A DNA stretch of 64,000 nucleotides, taken from contig JACQDX010000128.1 of NCBI GenBank assembly GCA_016200895.1, forward strand, positions 1 through 64,000, given 5' to 3'. Each line of letters begins with the position of its first letter. Position 1 is the first letter of the stretch. Of the stretch, positions 27,422-35,543 are shown in pieces. The stretch comes from Burkholderiales bacterium. GTDB lineage: Bacteria > Pseudomonadota > Gammaproteobacteria > Burkholderiales > Burkholderiaceae_D. Made by a program: the position numbers and the translations under genes. The notes under the pieces were generated by a model. The model had not been told where the DNA came from. It made no database searches and saw nothing but the letters and a program-made list of their open reading frames with translations.

Positions 27422-28216
27422 TTATTCTTTTTCGGTATTGGTGTTGATGTCAGCGCAGGTGTTTGAACTTTCGCTTGCATCGGTATCGGCAACAGGTGCC
27501 TCCACGCTCGCTACATTTGTTTCAGCGGCAGTTTCAACTTCAGCGGCAGTTTGAGTGTCGATTACAGGCGCGATAATGGCTGGTGTACGTGGAGCGGGGA
27601 TCTGGAAGATATCTGACAGCGCACCATTGATGATGCGATCCTTCAGGGTATCGGTATCCATCAGCAAATCCAGCAGCGGGCCTTCCAGGATCAAGTCTGC
27701 CTTGCGCTCAATAAAGCCTACGCGTGCCAACTGGCCCAGATTCATGTCCATGCGGGTTTTCTTGCCCAGTTTTTCACCAAAGTCGGCCAGCAGGGCGCGA
27801 TAAGAAATACCTATCGAAGTATCTTCTGCACGCGGCACGGGCTTGTCTTTGCCGAACATATCATTCTGATCTTCTTCCGCAAGTTGATGGGCTTCCTGGC
27901 GTTCACGTTTGGGCAAAATAATCAGCGACCACAACACTACCAGCAAGGCCACACCGTCGCGTGCTAGGCCAAAATTATTGTTTTGCCAGGTTTCCTTGGT
28001 GCCAAATACTTTGGATTCACTATCGCGTGTCAAAGCCAGGGTGACATAGTCGGCATACACGTTGTCGACAAATTTCATGCCGCAGGCTTTCAGGCGAGTG
28101 TCGATTTCTGTGCGGAATATTTCATCTGACAGCGCACGTTTAACCAGCTTGTCTTCACGGCGCAGGGTCTGGTGCGCCAGCAAGCGGGCGATCAGGATTT
28201 GTGCATCTTCAGTCAT
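27422..28216 (-). CDS. mksE: KITE-like (MksE/JetB-type) subunit of the SMC complex
   Basis: A 264-residue protein with no motif I can name alone. It lies five bases before the SMC gene and overlaps the kleisin gene by four bases. The N-terminal 130 residues are mixed alpha/beta, and residues about 140-215 read as a winged helix (ISYRALLADFGEKLG...LGQLARVGFIERKADLILEGPLLDLLM). This fits the tandem winged-helix KITE subunits MukE/MksE/JetB. The last 50 residues are a low-complexity Ala/Thr/Glu tail. The role follows from operon position and length more than from sequence identity. Confidence 0.6.
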   Translation of the reverse strand: MTEDAQILIARLLAHQTLRREDKLVKRALSDEIFRTEIDTRLKACGMKFVDNVYADYVTLALTRDSESKVFGTKETWQNNNFGLARDGVALLVVLWSLIILPKRERQEAHQLAEEDQNDMFGKDKPVPRAEDTSIGISYRALLADFGEKLGKKTRMDMNLGQLARVGFIERKADLILEGPLLDLLMDTDTLKDRIINGALSDIFQIPAPRTPAIIAPVIDTQTAAEVETAAETNVASVEAPVADTDASESSNTCADINTNTEKE

Positions 28217-29616
28217 GGTGTTTCTCTTGTCTGTACAGTTGGTGCAGATTGTTCAGCGGGTGCAGATAGCTTCGCTTTGCGTGTTGTCTGGGCAGCAGGG
28301 GCCGTAGGTGCGGAAGATGCAGCGTCGGGCGCACTCAGGCTGGCAATGGACATTGCAGCGACATGCTCATCATGCACCTTGTGCATTTTGTCTTTGGAAT
28401 TGAAGACCAGCGGCAGGCGTGCCAGTATCCCGGTTGCACCCTGCAAGGCCGATTCATTGGGGTCCCCCAGCAAAGGCAGCATGGACGCGCGGTAAGAGGC
28501 TATCGAAAAATTCGACGGTAATAAAATATCCTGCAGTGAGATGGCTTTTTCTGATGCATCAGCCTCAGTCAGCAAGGCCAGCCAATGATCCAGTTCATGC
28601 AGGGCATCGCTATCCTCATTGGCAATCGATGGTGCATTTTCACCGGCAGGCAAAGCACCTGCGAGGGCTGAGACGCGGTGGCTCAGTAGTTCACTCTCGG
28701 CCACGTCTATCATTTCTGAAGGCGTGATAAACATAGGCGTTACCGGTTTTGCCAATGCATCGTCAGCCAGTGCTGCCAGATCATCTTTTTGCAGCAGCCA
28801 GGTTTTGATATCAGTGGTCGACAAGCCCGACTGACCCAGATGCACCCGCTGGCGCTCAATCTGGTTCAGCGCCCGTGAGAACATACCTTGCATATTCAGC
28901 AAGGCACTCTGGGCACGGCCTATGGCCTGAGCCGCCCTGTGGGTTGCTGCATCGGCACGGCTGTCATTGGTGATGGCGTGAATGATCTCTGAGCCTTTTT
29001 CAACCCAGTCGCAGGCGGTATGCCATTTTTGCTGGGCAGTGCGCAACTGGAATTCTGAACCGGAGGCTATCGCATCCGAGAATTCTTCGGTCAACTCAAT
29101 CAGGCGGCCCAGCAAGTGATGCAATTGCTCTACCGAGACGCCGCCCACGGCTTGTGCACCAGCGACCTGGGTGAGCATATAACTCATCTCAGCCTGGTCA
29201 TTGTTTTCTTCGACTTGCAGCAAGGACTCTATCGCCGCCAGCACATTACGTGCAGTTGGCGCAATGCGATAGACAGACTGGCTGGCATCCCAGATCAGCA
29301 GGCCGGTAGAGCGCAGGCGTGACAATACAGTCTCCAAAGCATCTGCTTCGAGATAACCCAGTTTTGCATTGATATCTGCCCGGCTCAGCGACGGTGTTTC
29401 CACATCGGCTGTCAATTCCCGCAAAACCAGCAGGCGCAACAATACGCCGTTGAAACCACCATGAAACAAAGCCGTAAAAGCCTGTAATACAGGCTGGCCA
29501 CGCTTCAGGGGGAATACAGCGGAAACGTCTTCGGGAGTAATACCAGGCTTGAAATAGGTCTGCAGAGCGAGATCGTCTTCGTTCTGAACCTCAGCGTCGT
29601 TACTTATATTTTGCAT
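28213..29616 (-). CDS. mksF: Kleisin-like (MksF/JetA-type) subunit of the SMC complex
   Basis: A 467-residue protein heading the SMC operon. Residues about 22-125 look like a winged-helix domain (LRLLVLRELTAD...ADINAKLGYLEADALETVLSRLRSTGLLIWD), as at the N-terminus of MukF-type kleisins. A long helical middle follows (about 130-290) that could contact the SMC neck and dimerise. A C-terminal module around 370-425 (LDHWLALLTEADASEKAISLQDILL) could cap the other SMC head. The last 60 residues are Ala/Pro/Ser/Thr-rich and probably disordered. The stop overlaps the next start by four bases. The kleisin assignment is inferred from order, size and fold pattern. Confidence 0.6.
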   Translation of the reverse strand: MQNISNDAEVQNEDDLALQTYFKPGITPEDVSAVFPLKRGQPVLQAFTALFHGGFNGVLLRLLVLRELTADVETPSLSRADINAKLGYLEADALETVLSRLRSTGLLIWDASQSVYRIAPTARNVLAAIESLLQVEENNDQAEMSYMLTQVAGAQAVGGVSVEQLHHLLGRLIELTEEFSDAIASGSEFQLRTAQQKWHTACDWVEKGSEIIHAITNDSRADAATHRAAQAIGRAQSALLNMQGMFSRALNQIERQRVHLGQSGLSTTDIKTWLLQKDDLAALADDALAKPVTPMFITPSEMIDVAESELLSHRVSALAGALPAGENAPSIANEDSDALHELDHWLALLTEADASEKAISLQDILLPSNFSIASYRASMLPLLGDPNESALQGATGILARLPLVFNSKDKMHKVHDEHVAAMSIASLSAPDAASSAPTAPAAQTTRKAKLSAPAEQSAPTVQTRETP

Positions 29617-29799
29617 GCGGGCATTTTAACCGCTTGCAGCCTGCTTGAGTATTGTCAAGATTTTAATTTTTGATTGTACGCATCAAGAAAATGGCGTTGA
29701 ACACGTGGCTAAAAATCCATTTTCTTAATGCTAGTGCAAGTTTTATGTGGTGAGTTTATAAAATATAGGCAGTTCAAGAATGTATTGCCTTAAAGTTAA

Positions 29800-30132
29800 T
29801 TAATGCAGGCGCGACCTGTCATAGCGATGTTCCAAGATTTGCAAAAGCAAGATTTCGCGCTCAGTTTCATCAGCATGCAGCAGGCGAGTTACCGCTTTGC
29901 GCGGCACCTTGAAATAGCGGCGGCGGTTTGAGCGCATGTCCAGCGTGCGCCAGCCTTTTTCGGTCAGCCATTCCCATTGTTCATAGTCAATAGGCACAAT
30001 CAATTGCATCTTCAGGCGTTTATAGACGACAGTGCTGCCAAATGCCGGTTTGGGGCCAGCGGGCGGCAGTTCGCGGTCATGGCGCACTCTGAAGATAGTC
30101 CTGAAACCGTTTTTGATAACGTCAATTAACAT
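29800..30132 (-). CDS. Small basic protein of unknown function
   Basis: From the ATG at 30132 it encodes 110 residues; an upstream in-frame start at 30186 is less likely. The protein is rich in Arg and aromatic residues (YEQWEWLTEKGWRTLDMRSNRRRYFKV reads as a beta-hairpin-rich core). It ends in a charged helix with no membrane segment and no motif I recognise. It lies upstream of the condensin operon on the same strand, 183 bases away. It is not clearly part of that operon. Confidence 0.55.
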   Translation of the reverse strand: MLIDVIKNGFRTIFRVRHDRELPPAGPKPAFGSTVVYKRLKMQLIVPIDYEQWEWLTEKGWRTLDMRSNRRRYFKVPRKAVTRLLHADETEREILLLQILEHRYDRSRLH

Positions 30133-30613
30133 GGTGTACTTATTGAAATAGCAAAGAGAAAATATGCGCCAAATCTGGTCTGGCAATTAAATTCTGGTAT
30201 CCGCCATCTCTACAGGATGTAAGCAGATTTTGACTGGTTTTGCTGTGTCCCGTACGGCTATTCACCAGTGCCAAAATTGAGGAAATATTTTAGTCGGATA
30301 CCAAGTATTTCCTTTCATATTCTCGTGTAAGTTTTTGTAATCTTTGGGTTGCCCGGTTACATTAATTCACATTTGGTCAGATTTTTATTATTGTGTTTTA
30401 AATATTATTTTGATGTGAGGCATATTGCGTGCGTATTGCGTGCGTATTGTGTGCATTCAGCTAGAAACAGAAATCGGACAAATTGGGTAGATTCTGAAAT
30501 CGCAGCACTTGCATCTGAGCTTGCAGCTTGTGAGCAAATAAATCATAAATGTAAGAAAATTGCTTGTAAGCAGACTAAGTATATTAAGCTGCTATATAAA
30601 CTAGGAGAAAGTC
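30133..30613. other. AT-rich region before msrA
   Basis: About 480 bases. It contains the short tandem repeat ATTGCGTGCGT (two full copies and a degenerate third, 30424-30454). A 94-codon open frame (30349-30633) overlaps the msrA start but has no ribosome site and an unnatural composition. No RNA gene was seen. Confidence 0.35.
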
Positions 30614-31153
30614 ATGACCACGACATCAACTGAATTTGCCACCCTGGGGGGAGGTTGCTTTTGGTGTACCGAAGCGGTGTTCCAGCAAATTCGCGGGGTA
30701 TTGAAAGTAGAGTCCGGCTATTCTGGCGGGTCGGTGCATCAGCCCACTTATGAACAGATCTGTACCGGAAAAACCGGACATGCCGAAGTGGTGCGCCTGA
30801 GCTTTGACCCGGCCATCGTCAGCTACAGGGATTTATTGGAAATTTTCTTTACCATTCATGACCCGACCACACTGAACCGTCAAGGCAATGATAGCGGCAC
30901 ACAATATCGCTCCGTGATATTTTTCCACGATGCGCAACAGCAGGCAATAGCAGAGCAAGTCGTCAAGGAAATGGCGATGGTGTGGGATGACGCCATCGTC
31001 ACTGAAGTGAGCCAGGCACCGATGTTTTATATTGCAGAAGACTATCACCAGAATTATTTCCGCCAGCATCCGGGACAAGGCTATTGCTCATTCGTGGTGG
31101 CACCAAAAGTAGCCAAGGCCAGGAAGATGTTTGCAAGTAAACTGATAGGCTAG
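30614..31153 (+). CDS. msrA: Peptide methionine-S-sulfoxide reductase MsrA
   Basis: A 179-residue enzyme with the MsrA active site GGGCFWCTEAVF (catalytic Cys in GCFW). It also has the conserved GYSGG, TGHAEVV and FFTIHDPTTLNRQGND segments. It reduces the S-epimer of methionine sulfoxide in proteins and free methionine, using thioredoxin. The ATG is preceded by AGGAGA at 30603-30608. The gene is monocistronic with a strong terminator. MsrB is not encoded nearby. Confidence 0.95.
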   Translation: MTTTSTEFATLGGGCFWCTEAVFQQIRGVLKVESGYSGGSVHQPTYEQICTGKTGHAEVVRLSFDPAIVSYRDLLEIFFTIHDPTTLNRQGNDSGTQYRSVIFFHDAQQQAIAEQVVKEMAMVWDDAIVTEVSQAPMFYIAEDYHQNYFRQHPGQGYCSFVVAPKVAKARKMFASKLIG

Positions 31154-31195
31154 CCAACATTGAGGTGTGCAGTTCCAATGAGTTCGCTTTATAGC

Positions 31196-31226
31196 AAAAA
31201 GGAGAGTCGTCGACTCTCCTTTTTTT
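31196..31226 (+). terminator. Terminator between msrA and the convergent operon
   Basis: GGAGAGTCG and CGACTCTCC form a perfect hairpin flanked by AAAAA and TTTTTTT, so it can work in both directions. Confidence 0.92.
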
Positions 31227-31267
31227 ACGCAGACGAATTTACGCAGACTAACGCAGGCTGACAAGGA

Positions 31268-31870
31268 TCAGCGCAATTTATTCCTGAGTGCGTCCATCAT
31301 CTTGGGTATGCTGTCCTTACTCATGCTATCAACTATCCAGCCCAGCCCCATGGGCACTGGACCAGGATCGGTAAACACCTGGTATTTGACGACAGTCTTG
31401 GCAGGATTGTCTACCTGGGCAGTCAATTCCCAGTATCCAGAGGTATCGGCGATGGTTTCTTCCTGCTTCAAACCTTCCCAGGGCTGCAATTTCCAGCTCA
31501 GGTTACATGTGGCAGAGCTGACTTTAGGTACCATTTTCAGACGGTATTTTTTGACTTTGCCTAGCGGCAAATTCAGGGTGAAATCCACCAGCGCAGATTC
31601 ATCTTGCTGGCGTGTGACTTTGGCTTTTGTGGTATTGGGCATGAAGCTGGGGTAGTCTTCATAAGCCTGTATGGTGGCGCAGACTTTGGCGACTGGGGCG
31701 TTGAGTATAGTGCCTGCGGCGAAAGTCTTGCCATTGCTGTCAGCCTTGCTTTGATCAATTAACTGTACTTGCGTTTCAGTAAACTTGCTGGCGTCGAGTT
31801 GGGCTGCTTGGGCGCTTGACAGCAATAGCAAGCTGGAGGTGATGCCAATTAAAACAGGTACATGCTTCAT
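31268..31870 (-). CDS. Exported START/SRPBCC-like protein
   Basis: A 200-residue protein with a clear signal peptide ending SSAQAAQ. The mature part has the helix-grip pattern of polyketide-cyclase/START proteins: NAPVAKVCATIQAYEDYPSF, then alternating beta strands, then a long C-terminal helix SMSKDSIPKMMDALRNKL. Such domains bind hydrophobic ligands, often lipids. Its start overlaps the stop of the phosphatase gene by four bases, making it the last gene of the glycosyltransferase operon. A periplasmic lipid-binding role in that context is inference. Confidence 0.75.
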   Translation of the reverse strand: MKHVPVLIGITSSLLLLSSAQAAQLDASKFTETQVQLIDQSKADSNGKTFAAGTILNAPVAKVCATIQAYEDYPSFMPNTTKAKVTRQQDESALVDFTLNLPLGKVKKYRLKMVPKVSSATCNLSWKLQPWEGLKQEETIADTSGYWELTAQVDNPAKTVVKYQVFTDPGPVPMGLGWIVDSMSKDSIPKMMDALRNKLR

Positions 31871-32484
31871 GGTTTATTTACACCTTCGCGTATTTTTTCT
31901 ATGTTCACGTTTTTCAGATATTCAGGGATGTTTTTCCACATGCTGTGGTAACCATAGCCACCCTTCATCAATTCTTCCAATGCCTTTTCTTTTGTCCATG
32001 CCTGATACAGGATACGGTACATGGCCGTTACCAGACCGGTACGGTCAGCGCCATGCATGCAATGCAAAAGCACGGGCCCATCCTTTTCTGCCGCCTTGAT
32101 GGCACGCAGGGCAGAGATGACATTGGTATCATTGATACTCCAGGTATTGATACCTATGCGTTGCAACTTGATGTTGGAATCCTTGAATATGCTGGTATCA
32201 GAATGAAAGGAACGTAAGCTGACCACAGTCTTGATACCGAGTGACTGCAATAGCGCCACATCTTTGCTGCCGAGCTGGGCACTGCGGTAAAAGTCCCGGT
32301 TCACACGATACAGATTTTGAGTCTCGGCAACCGGAGTGGCCCAGTCTTCATGTCGCGCCGTTTGTGCACTAGCAGTATTCGCTATCAATAGCAGACTGGA
32401 GCAGGATAGGGCTGCCAGCCTGGCCAATGAGGACCAGGTTTTCAGGCTGGCCCTGAGCCGTTTACTTCGCATTTTGTTGAGCAT
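31867..32484 (-). CDS. Exported tyrosine/dual-specificity phosphatase-like protein
   Basis: I choose the ATG at 32484 (205 residues). It gives a signal peptide ending NTASAQ and overlaps the upstream stop only slightly; the longer open frame starting at 32628 runs inside the previous gene. The catalytic loop is HCMHGADRTG, a canonical HCX5R with Cys142 and Arg148. An upstream aspartate needed as general acid could come from the SINDTNV region. Family members dephosphorylate phosphotyrosine, phosphoinositides or lipid phosphates such as phosphatidylglycerol phosphate. Being periplasmic and next to a glycolipid synthase-like gene suggests a lipid or sugar phosphate, which is inference. Confidence 0.8.
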   Translation of the reverse strand: MLNKMRSKRLRASLKTWSSLARLAALSCSSLLLIANTASAQTARHEDWATPVAETQNLYRVNRDFYRSAQLGSKDVALLQSLGIKTVVSLRSFHSDTSIFKDSNIKLQRIGINTWSINDTNVISALRAIKAAEKDGPVLLHCMHGADRTGLVTAMYRILYQAWTKEKALEELMKGGYGYHSMWKNIPEYLKNVNIEKIREGVNKP

Positions 32485-33001
32485 GGTTTTTGTACGAATA
32501 AATATAGAGAAAAGTGGCACCGACGAATCCCACCCAATAATCAGTAGGCACGCCCAGTAGCCAATGGATATGCCATGGCACATCATGAGGGTTAAACCGC
32601 GAAATACCGTAAGCCGGGTTGATGACAAACCATAAAAAATCCTCGACCACCCAGAAGGTCATGATGCTGGCGATAGCACGGCATTCGAGCTTTGCTGACC
32701 ATTGCTGCATCATGACAAAGGGGAAATGAAAAAACAGGGTAATGAAAGGGAACACCCAGGCATGGTAACCCGTCATGGCCCGGCCACCCCAGAAGATATC
32801 CAGCAGCCAGTGTTTTTCTATGCGCCAGGTTGGCAGATTGGCCGCCCAGCCGCCACTGCCTTCGATCTGGATTTCAACTTGCGCAAAGAATAGCGCCAGT
32901 ACACAGACAAAGGCAAAGCAGATCAGGAAGGGCACGAATGTCTTTTTAGCTGAATGATTAGCTGAGTTGTTCGTAGATTTCATATTCAAACCAAATCTCA
33001 A
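32462..33001 (-). CDS. Multi-pass membrane protein of unknown function
   Basis: Up to 179 residues. The TTG at 33001 overlaps the upstream stop by four bases, and an ATG at 32983 is the alternative. Four predicted membrane helices lie at about residues 22-42, 80-98, 108-128 and 152-170. Aromatic- and His-rich loops lie between them (WVVEDFLWFVINPAYG and HDVPWHIHWLLG). I do not recognise the family. Its position between the glycosyltransferase and the phosphatase suggests it serves the same envelope pathway. Confidence 0.7.
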   Translation of the reverse strand: MRFGLNMKSTNNSANHSAKKTFVPFLICFAFVCVLALFFAQVEIQIEGSGGWAANLPTWRIEKHWLLDIFWGGRAMTGYHAWVFPFITLFFHFPFVMMQQWSAKLECRAIASIMTFWVVEDFLWFVINPAYGISRFNPHDVPWHIHWLLGVPTDYWVGFVGATFLYIYSYKNHAQQNAK

Positions 33002-34128
33002 GCCGGTGCATCCAGTATGGTTTGCAAGACCTGCGTTGCAGCCTGCGGTCGCCCCAAAGCCTGCGCCTTGTCATGCATGTCGCGCAATTTATCAGGATGT
33101 TGCAACAGGTAATTCAGACGATAAGCCAGACTGACATCATCATAGGCTTTTAGCGCAACGCCTTGTTCCAGCAAGAAGTCAGCATTGCGTTCTTCTTGTC
33201 CAGGAATAGGAGAGTTGACGATCATCGGCAGGCCCATGGCTAGGCACTCAGACGTGGTCAGGCCACCGGGCTTGGTAATGACCAGATCGGCGCAAGCCAT
33301 CAGGCGTTCCACTTTATCGGTAAAACCTTGCGGTAATAAGCGGCCGGGGTAACGCAAAGCCAGTTTTTGCAAGGCTTGCAGTGCAGGTGCATTTTTACCT
33401 GCCAGCACGATGAGCTGGAAATTGCCCGGCAGGGACAGCAAGCGCTCGGCTACCTCGTCCAGACCACCAAGGCCAGCTCCACCACCCATCAGCATGAAGG
33501 TTTGCAGTGCAGGGTCAAGGCCAAATTCTGCCGCGCAGGTTTTTCTGTCCAGGTGTTGCGTAAAGGCTGGCATGATAGGGATGCCCGTGACATGAATGCG
33601 CTCAGCCGGTATGCCATTGATGCGCATGCGATCTGCCACTTCTTCGCTGGCAGCAAAATAGCCTGCCATGTGTTCATGCACCCACATCCTGTGCAAATCA
33701 AAGTCGGTGACTTGCACCCAGACCGGGCAATGCAGCCTTTCTTTGCGTAACAGGCGGGACAGCATTTCTGCTGGCAAGAAATGAGTGCAGACGATGACAT
33801 CCGGTGCAAAGTCGGCAATGGCTTGCAACAAGGGGCGGGCATTCAGGCGCTCTATGCCACGCCTGAGTTTTTCCATGGTGCTGTCAGACTGCGCTTCATT
33901 GGAGGCGTGATAAAGATAACCCCATAGCGTTTGCGCTTTATTGACCAGCTTGATGTAGAAATCAGTATAAATCTTGCGGAACCCAACTGTGACAAAATCC
34001 ATCACATCCAAGTGCAAGACTTCAGTATCGGCAGGATATGTCAGCGCCGTTGCCTGTATGGCCTGGGCGGCGCGCTTGTGACCAGCGCCAGCGGAAACGC
34101 TTAATAACAAGATCTTTTTCTTGGGCAT
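32998..34128 (-). CDS. MGDG synthase-like glycosyltransferase (GT28 family)
   Basis: A 376-residue enzyme. The N-terminal half carries the MGDG-synthase signature ILLLSVSAGAGHKRAAQAI followed by DVMDFVTVGFRKIYTDFY. The C-terminal half has the nucleotide-sugar-binding pattern LMGGGAGLGG and ITKPGGLTTSECLAMGLPMI of GT28/MurG-like enzymes. Homologues add galactose or glucose to diacylglycerol (plant MGD, Bacillus UgtP). It is expected at the inner face of the cytoplasmic membrane. It opens a four-gene operon with overlapping neighbours. The acceptor and sugar are not determined. Confidence 0.85.
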   Translation of the reverse strand: MPKKKILLLSVSAGAGHKRAAQAIQATALTYPADTEVLHLDVMDFVTVGFRKIYTDFYIKLVNKAQTLWGYLYHASNEAQSDSTMEKLRRGIERLNARPLLQAIADFAPDVIVCTHFLPAEMLSRLLRKERLHCPVWVQVTDFDLHRMWVHEHMAGYFAASEEVADRMRINGIPAERIHVTGIPIMPAFTQHLDRKTCAAEFGLDPALQTFMLMGGGAGLGGLDEVAERLLSLPGNFQLIVLAGKNAPALQALQKLALRYPGRLLPQGFTDKVERLMACADLVITKPGGLTTSECLAMGLPMIVNSPIPGQEERNADFLLEQGVALKAYDDVSLAYRLNYLLQHPDKLRDMHDKAQALGRPQAATQVLQTILDAPA

Positions 34129-34196
34129 GAGCTTAGGTGTGGGTAAAAAAACACCGAGAATACCACGGTCTATCTGGCCTCATGCCAATTTGGACT

Positions 34197-34227
34197 CCTG
34201 ACTATCTCCTCAAGGAAGCTAGTCAGG
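34197..34227. other. Hairpin between pdxH and the glycosyltransferase operon
   Basis: CCTGACTA and TAGTCAGG form a perfect 8-bp stem just downstream of the pdxH stop on the minus strand. It lacks a T-run, so it is only a possible terminator. Confidence 0.35.
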
Positions 34228-34241
34228 GCTGCTGAATAGTT

Positions 34242-34877
34242 TCAAGGTTGCAAACGGGAAATTTTCCACGCGCCATTTTCATCACGGGTATAGATGATAC
34301 GGTCATGCAGGCGCGAGCTGCGGCCTTGCCAGAATTCTACGCGCTCTGGCAACAGCCGGTAACCACCCCAGTGGGCAGGGCGTGGAGGGTGATCACCAAA
34401 TTCTGCCACCACAGCAGCCAGTCTTTGTTCCAGTGCTTCGCGGTCAGCGATGGGCTGGCTTTGTTGCGATGCCAGCGCACTTTGACGGCTGCCTAGCGGG
34501 CGGCTATTGAAGTAGACATCATTTTCTGCATCGCTGAGCTTTTCTATGCGGCCTTCTATGCGTACCTGCCTTTCCAGTGCAATCCAGAAAAACAGCAGGG
34601 CAGCATGGGGATTGCTTTCCAGGTCCTGGCCCTTGGCGCTATCGTAATTGGTGAACCAGGAAAAACCGCGCGCATCAAATTCCTTGATAAGGACGATGCG
34701 TGAGCTGGGTTTGCCTTGTGTATTCACGGTGGACAGTGTCATCGCATTCGGCTCTGCTACATCTGCTTTCAAAGCCTGATCAAACCAGTTGGCAAACTGG
34801 CTGTATGGGTCAGCGGTGACATCAGATTCAGCCAGGCTGGCTTTTTTATAGTCGGTGCGGATATCAGCTACGGACAT
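34242..34877 (-). CDS. pdxH: Pyridoxamine 5'-phosphate oxidase PdxH
   Basis: A 211-residue FMN flavoprotein of typical length. It has the N-terminal DYKKASL helix and the FMN/PLP-binding [26 protein letters not shown]. The segments [21 protein letters not shown] and [11 protein letters not shown], and the C-terminal [19 protein letters not shown], complete the signature. It oxidises pyridoxamine or pyridoxine phosphate to PLP in the cytoplasm. No partner gene is adjacent. Confidence 0.95.
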   Translation of the reverse strand: MSVADIRTDYKKASLAESDVTADPYSQFANWFDQALKADVAEPNAMTLSTVNTQGKPSSRIVLIKEFDARGFSWFTNYDSAKGQDLESNPHAALLFFWIALERQVRIEGRIEKLSDAENDVYFNSRPLGSRQSALASQQSQPIADREALEQRLAAVVAEFGDHPPRPAHWGGYRLLPERVEFWQGRSSRLHDRIIYTRDENGAWKISRLQP

Positions 34878-34916
34878 GGTTTTCCTTGATAAAGTATTGA
34901 GATTTTTGACAATGTT

Positions 34917-35450
34917 TTATGTGGCGATGCCACGTCTCGCCTGCATGGCAGCGCCCAGTGCTGCCATTTGCGCTTCAGAAAACAAGCGCTTTGCCATGGG
35001 GGCGATCTGGGTTTCTTCTATCTGCATATGTTCGCTGTATAGCGCTTGAAAGTCTTGCACTGCGCCGACAGACAAGGATGCAGCACTCGCTGTGGCAATG
35101 GCACTTAGCTGCTTTTCCAATTGCTGCCATTGCGCAGCCATGTCTTCATGCTGGCTAAGGATTTTTGGCAACAGGTTGGCCAGCAGGGTTGCATCTTCGT
35201 CCCTGGCCGTCACTTGTAGCTCAGGCAATAAATTGATTTCCTCATCCTCATGGTGCAATGGCGCTGCCTTGATGAAATAATTCAAAACTGCTTGCGCAGC
35301 CTGTTGGGCATCCTTGTCTGCTCCGTGCGTAGGCAAATGTTCAAGCAGCTTGGCCATAGTCGCCAATTGCTTGCGTATGCGATCATGGCAATGCTTTAGT
35401 ACTGCCAGGGGCTGATCAAAGCTTGGGGCACTGTCGAATAAGGTATTCAT
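34917..35450 (-). CDS. Hemerythrin-domain protein
   Basis: The ATG at 35450 gives 177 residues; the open frame extends 21 codons upstream. Iron-ligand pattern: KHCHDRIRKQL, then PLHHEDEEINLLPEL, then SQHEDMAAQW, and YSEHMQIEET near the C-terminus. Together these give the five histidines and two acidic residues of a non-haem di-iron hemerythrin four-helix bundle. Such proteins bind oxygen, nitric oxide or iron, or sense redox state. No output domain is attached. Confidence 0.85.
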   Translation of the reverse strand: MNTLFDSAPSFDQPLAVLKHCHDRIRKQLATMAKLLEHLPTHGADKDAQQAAQAVLNYFIKAAPLHHEDEEINLLPELQVTARDEDATLLANLLPKILSQHEDMAAQWQQLEKQLSAIATASAASLSVGAVQDFQALYSEHMQIEETQIAPMAKRLFSEAQMAALGAAMQARRGIAT

Positions 35451-35543
35451 GTTCACTTTGCATAGATAGGTCTGCCTATTATGCAATAGACAGGCTAGCC
35501 ATGCTTGCGTCATATCAAATTCAGGCGTACTGACGCAGACGTG

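Noticed and set aside
24588-29616. Complete Wadjet (JetABCD) plasmid-defence system
   Set aside because: No JetD-like gene adjoins the operon, and the SMC chain is shorter than typical JetC; MksBEF-like is the safer reading.
29653-29658. Perfect minus-strand TTGACA upstream of the kleisin-like gene
   Set aside because: No acceptable -10 box at 16-18 bases; the TAAAAT lies 24 bases away, so it is not called a promoter.
30424-30454. ATTGCGTGCGT repeats as a possible CRISPR or iteron array
   Set aside because: Only two exact 11-bp copies in direct contact, with no spacers and no replication or Cas genes nearby.
30349-30633. 94-codon plus-strand frame overlapping the msrA start
   Set aside because: No ribosome site, includes a simple tandem repeat, and a Cys/Lys/Tyr-rich composition unlike a folded protein.
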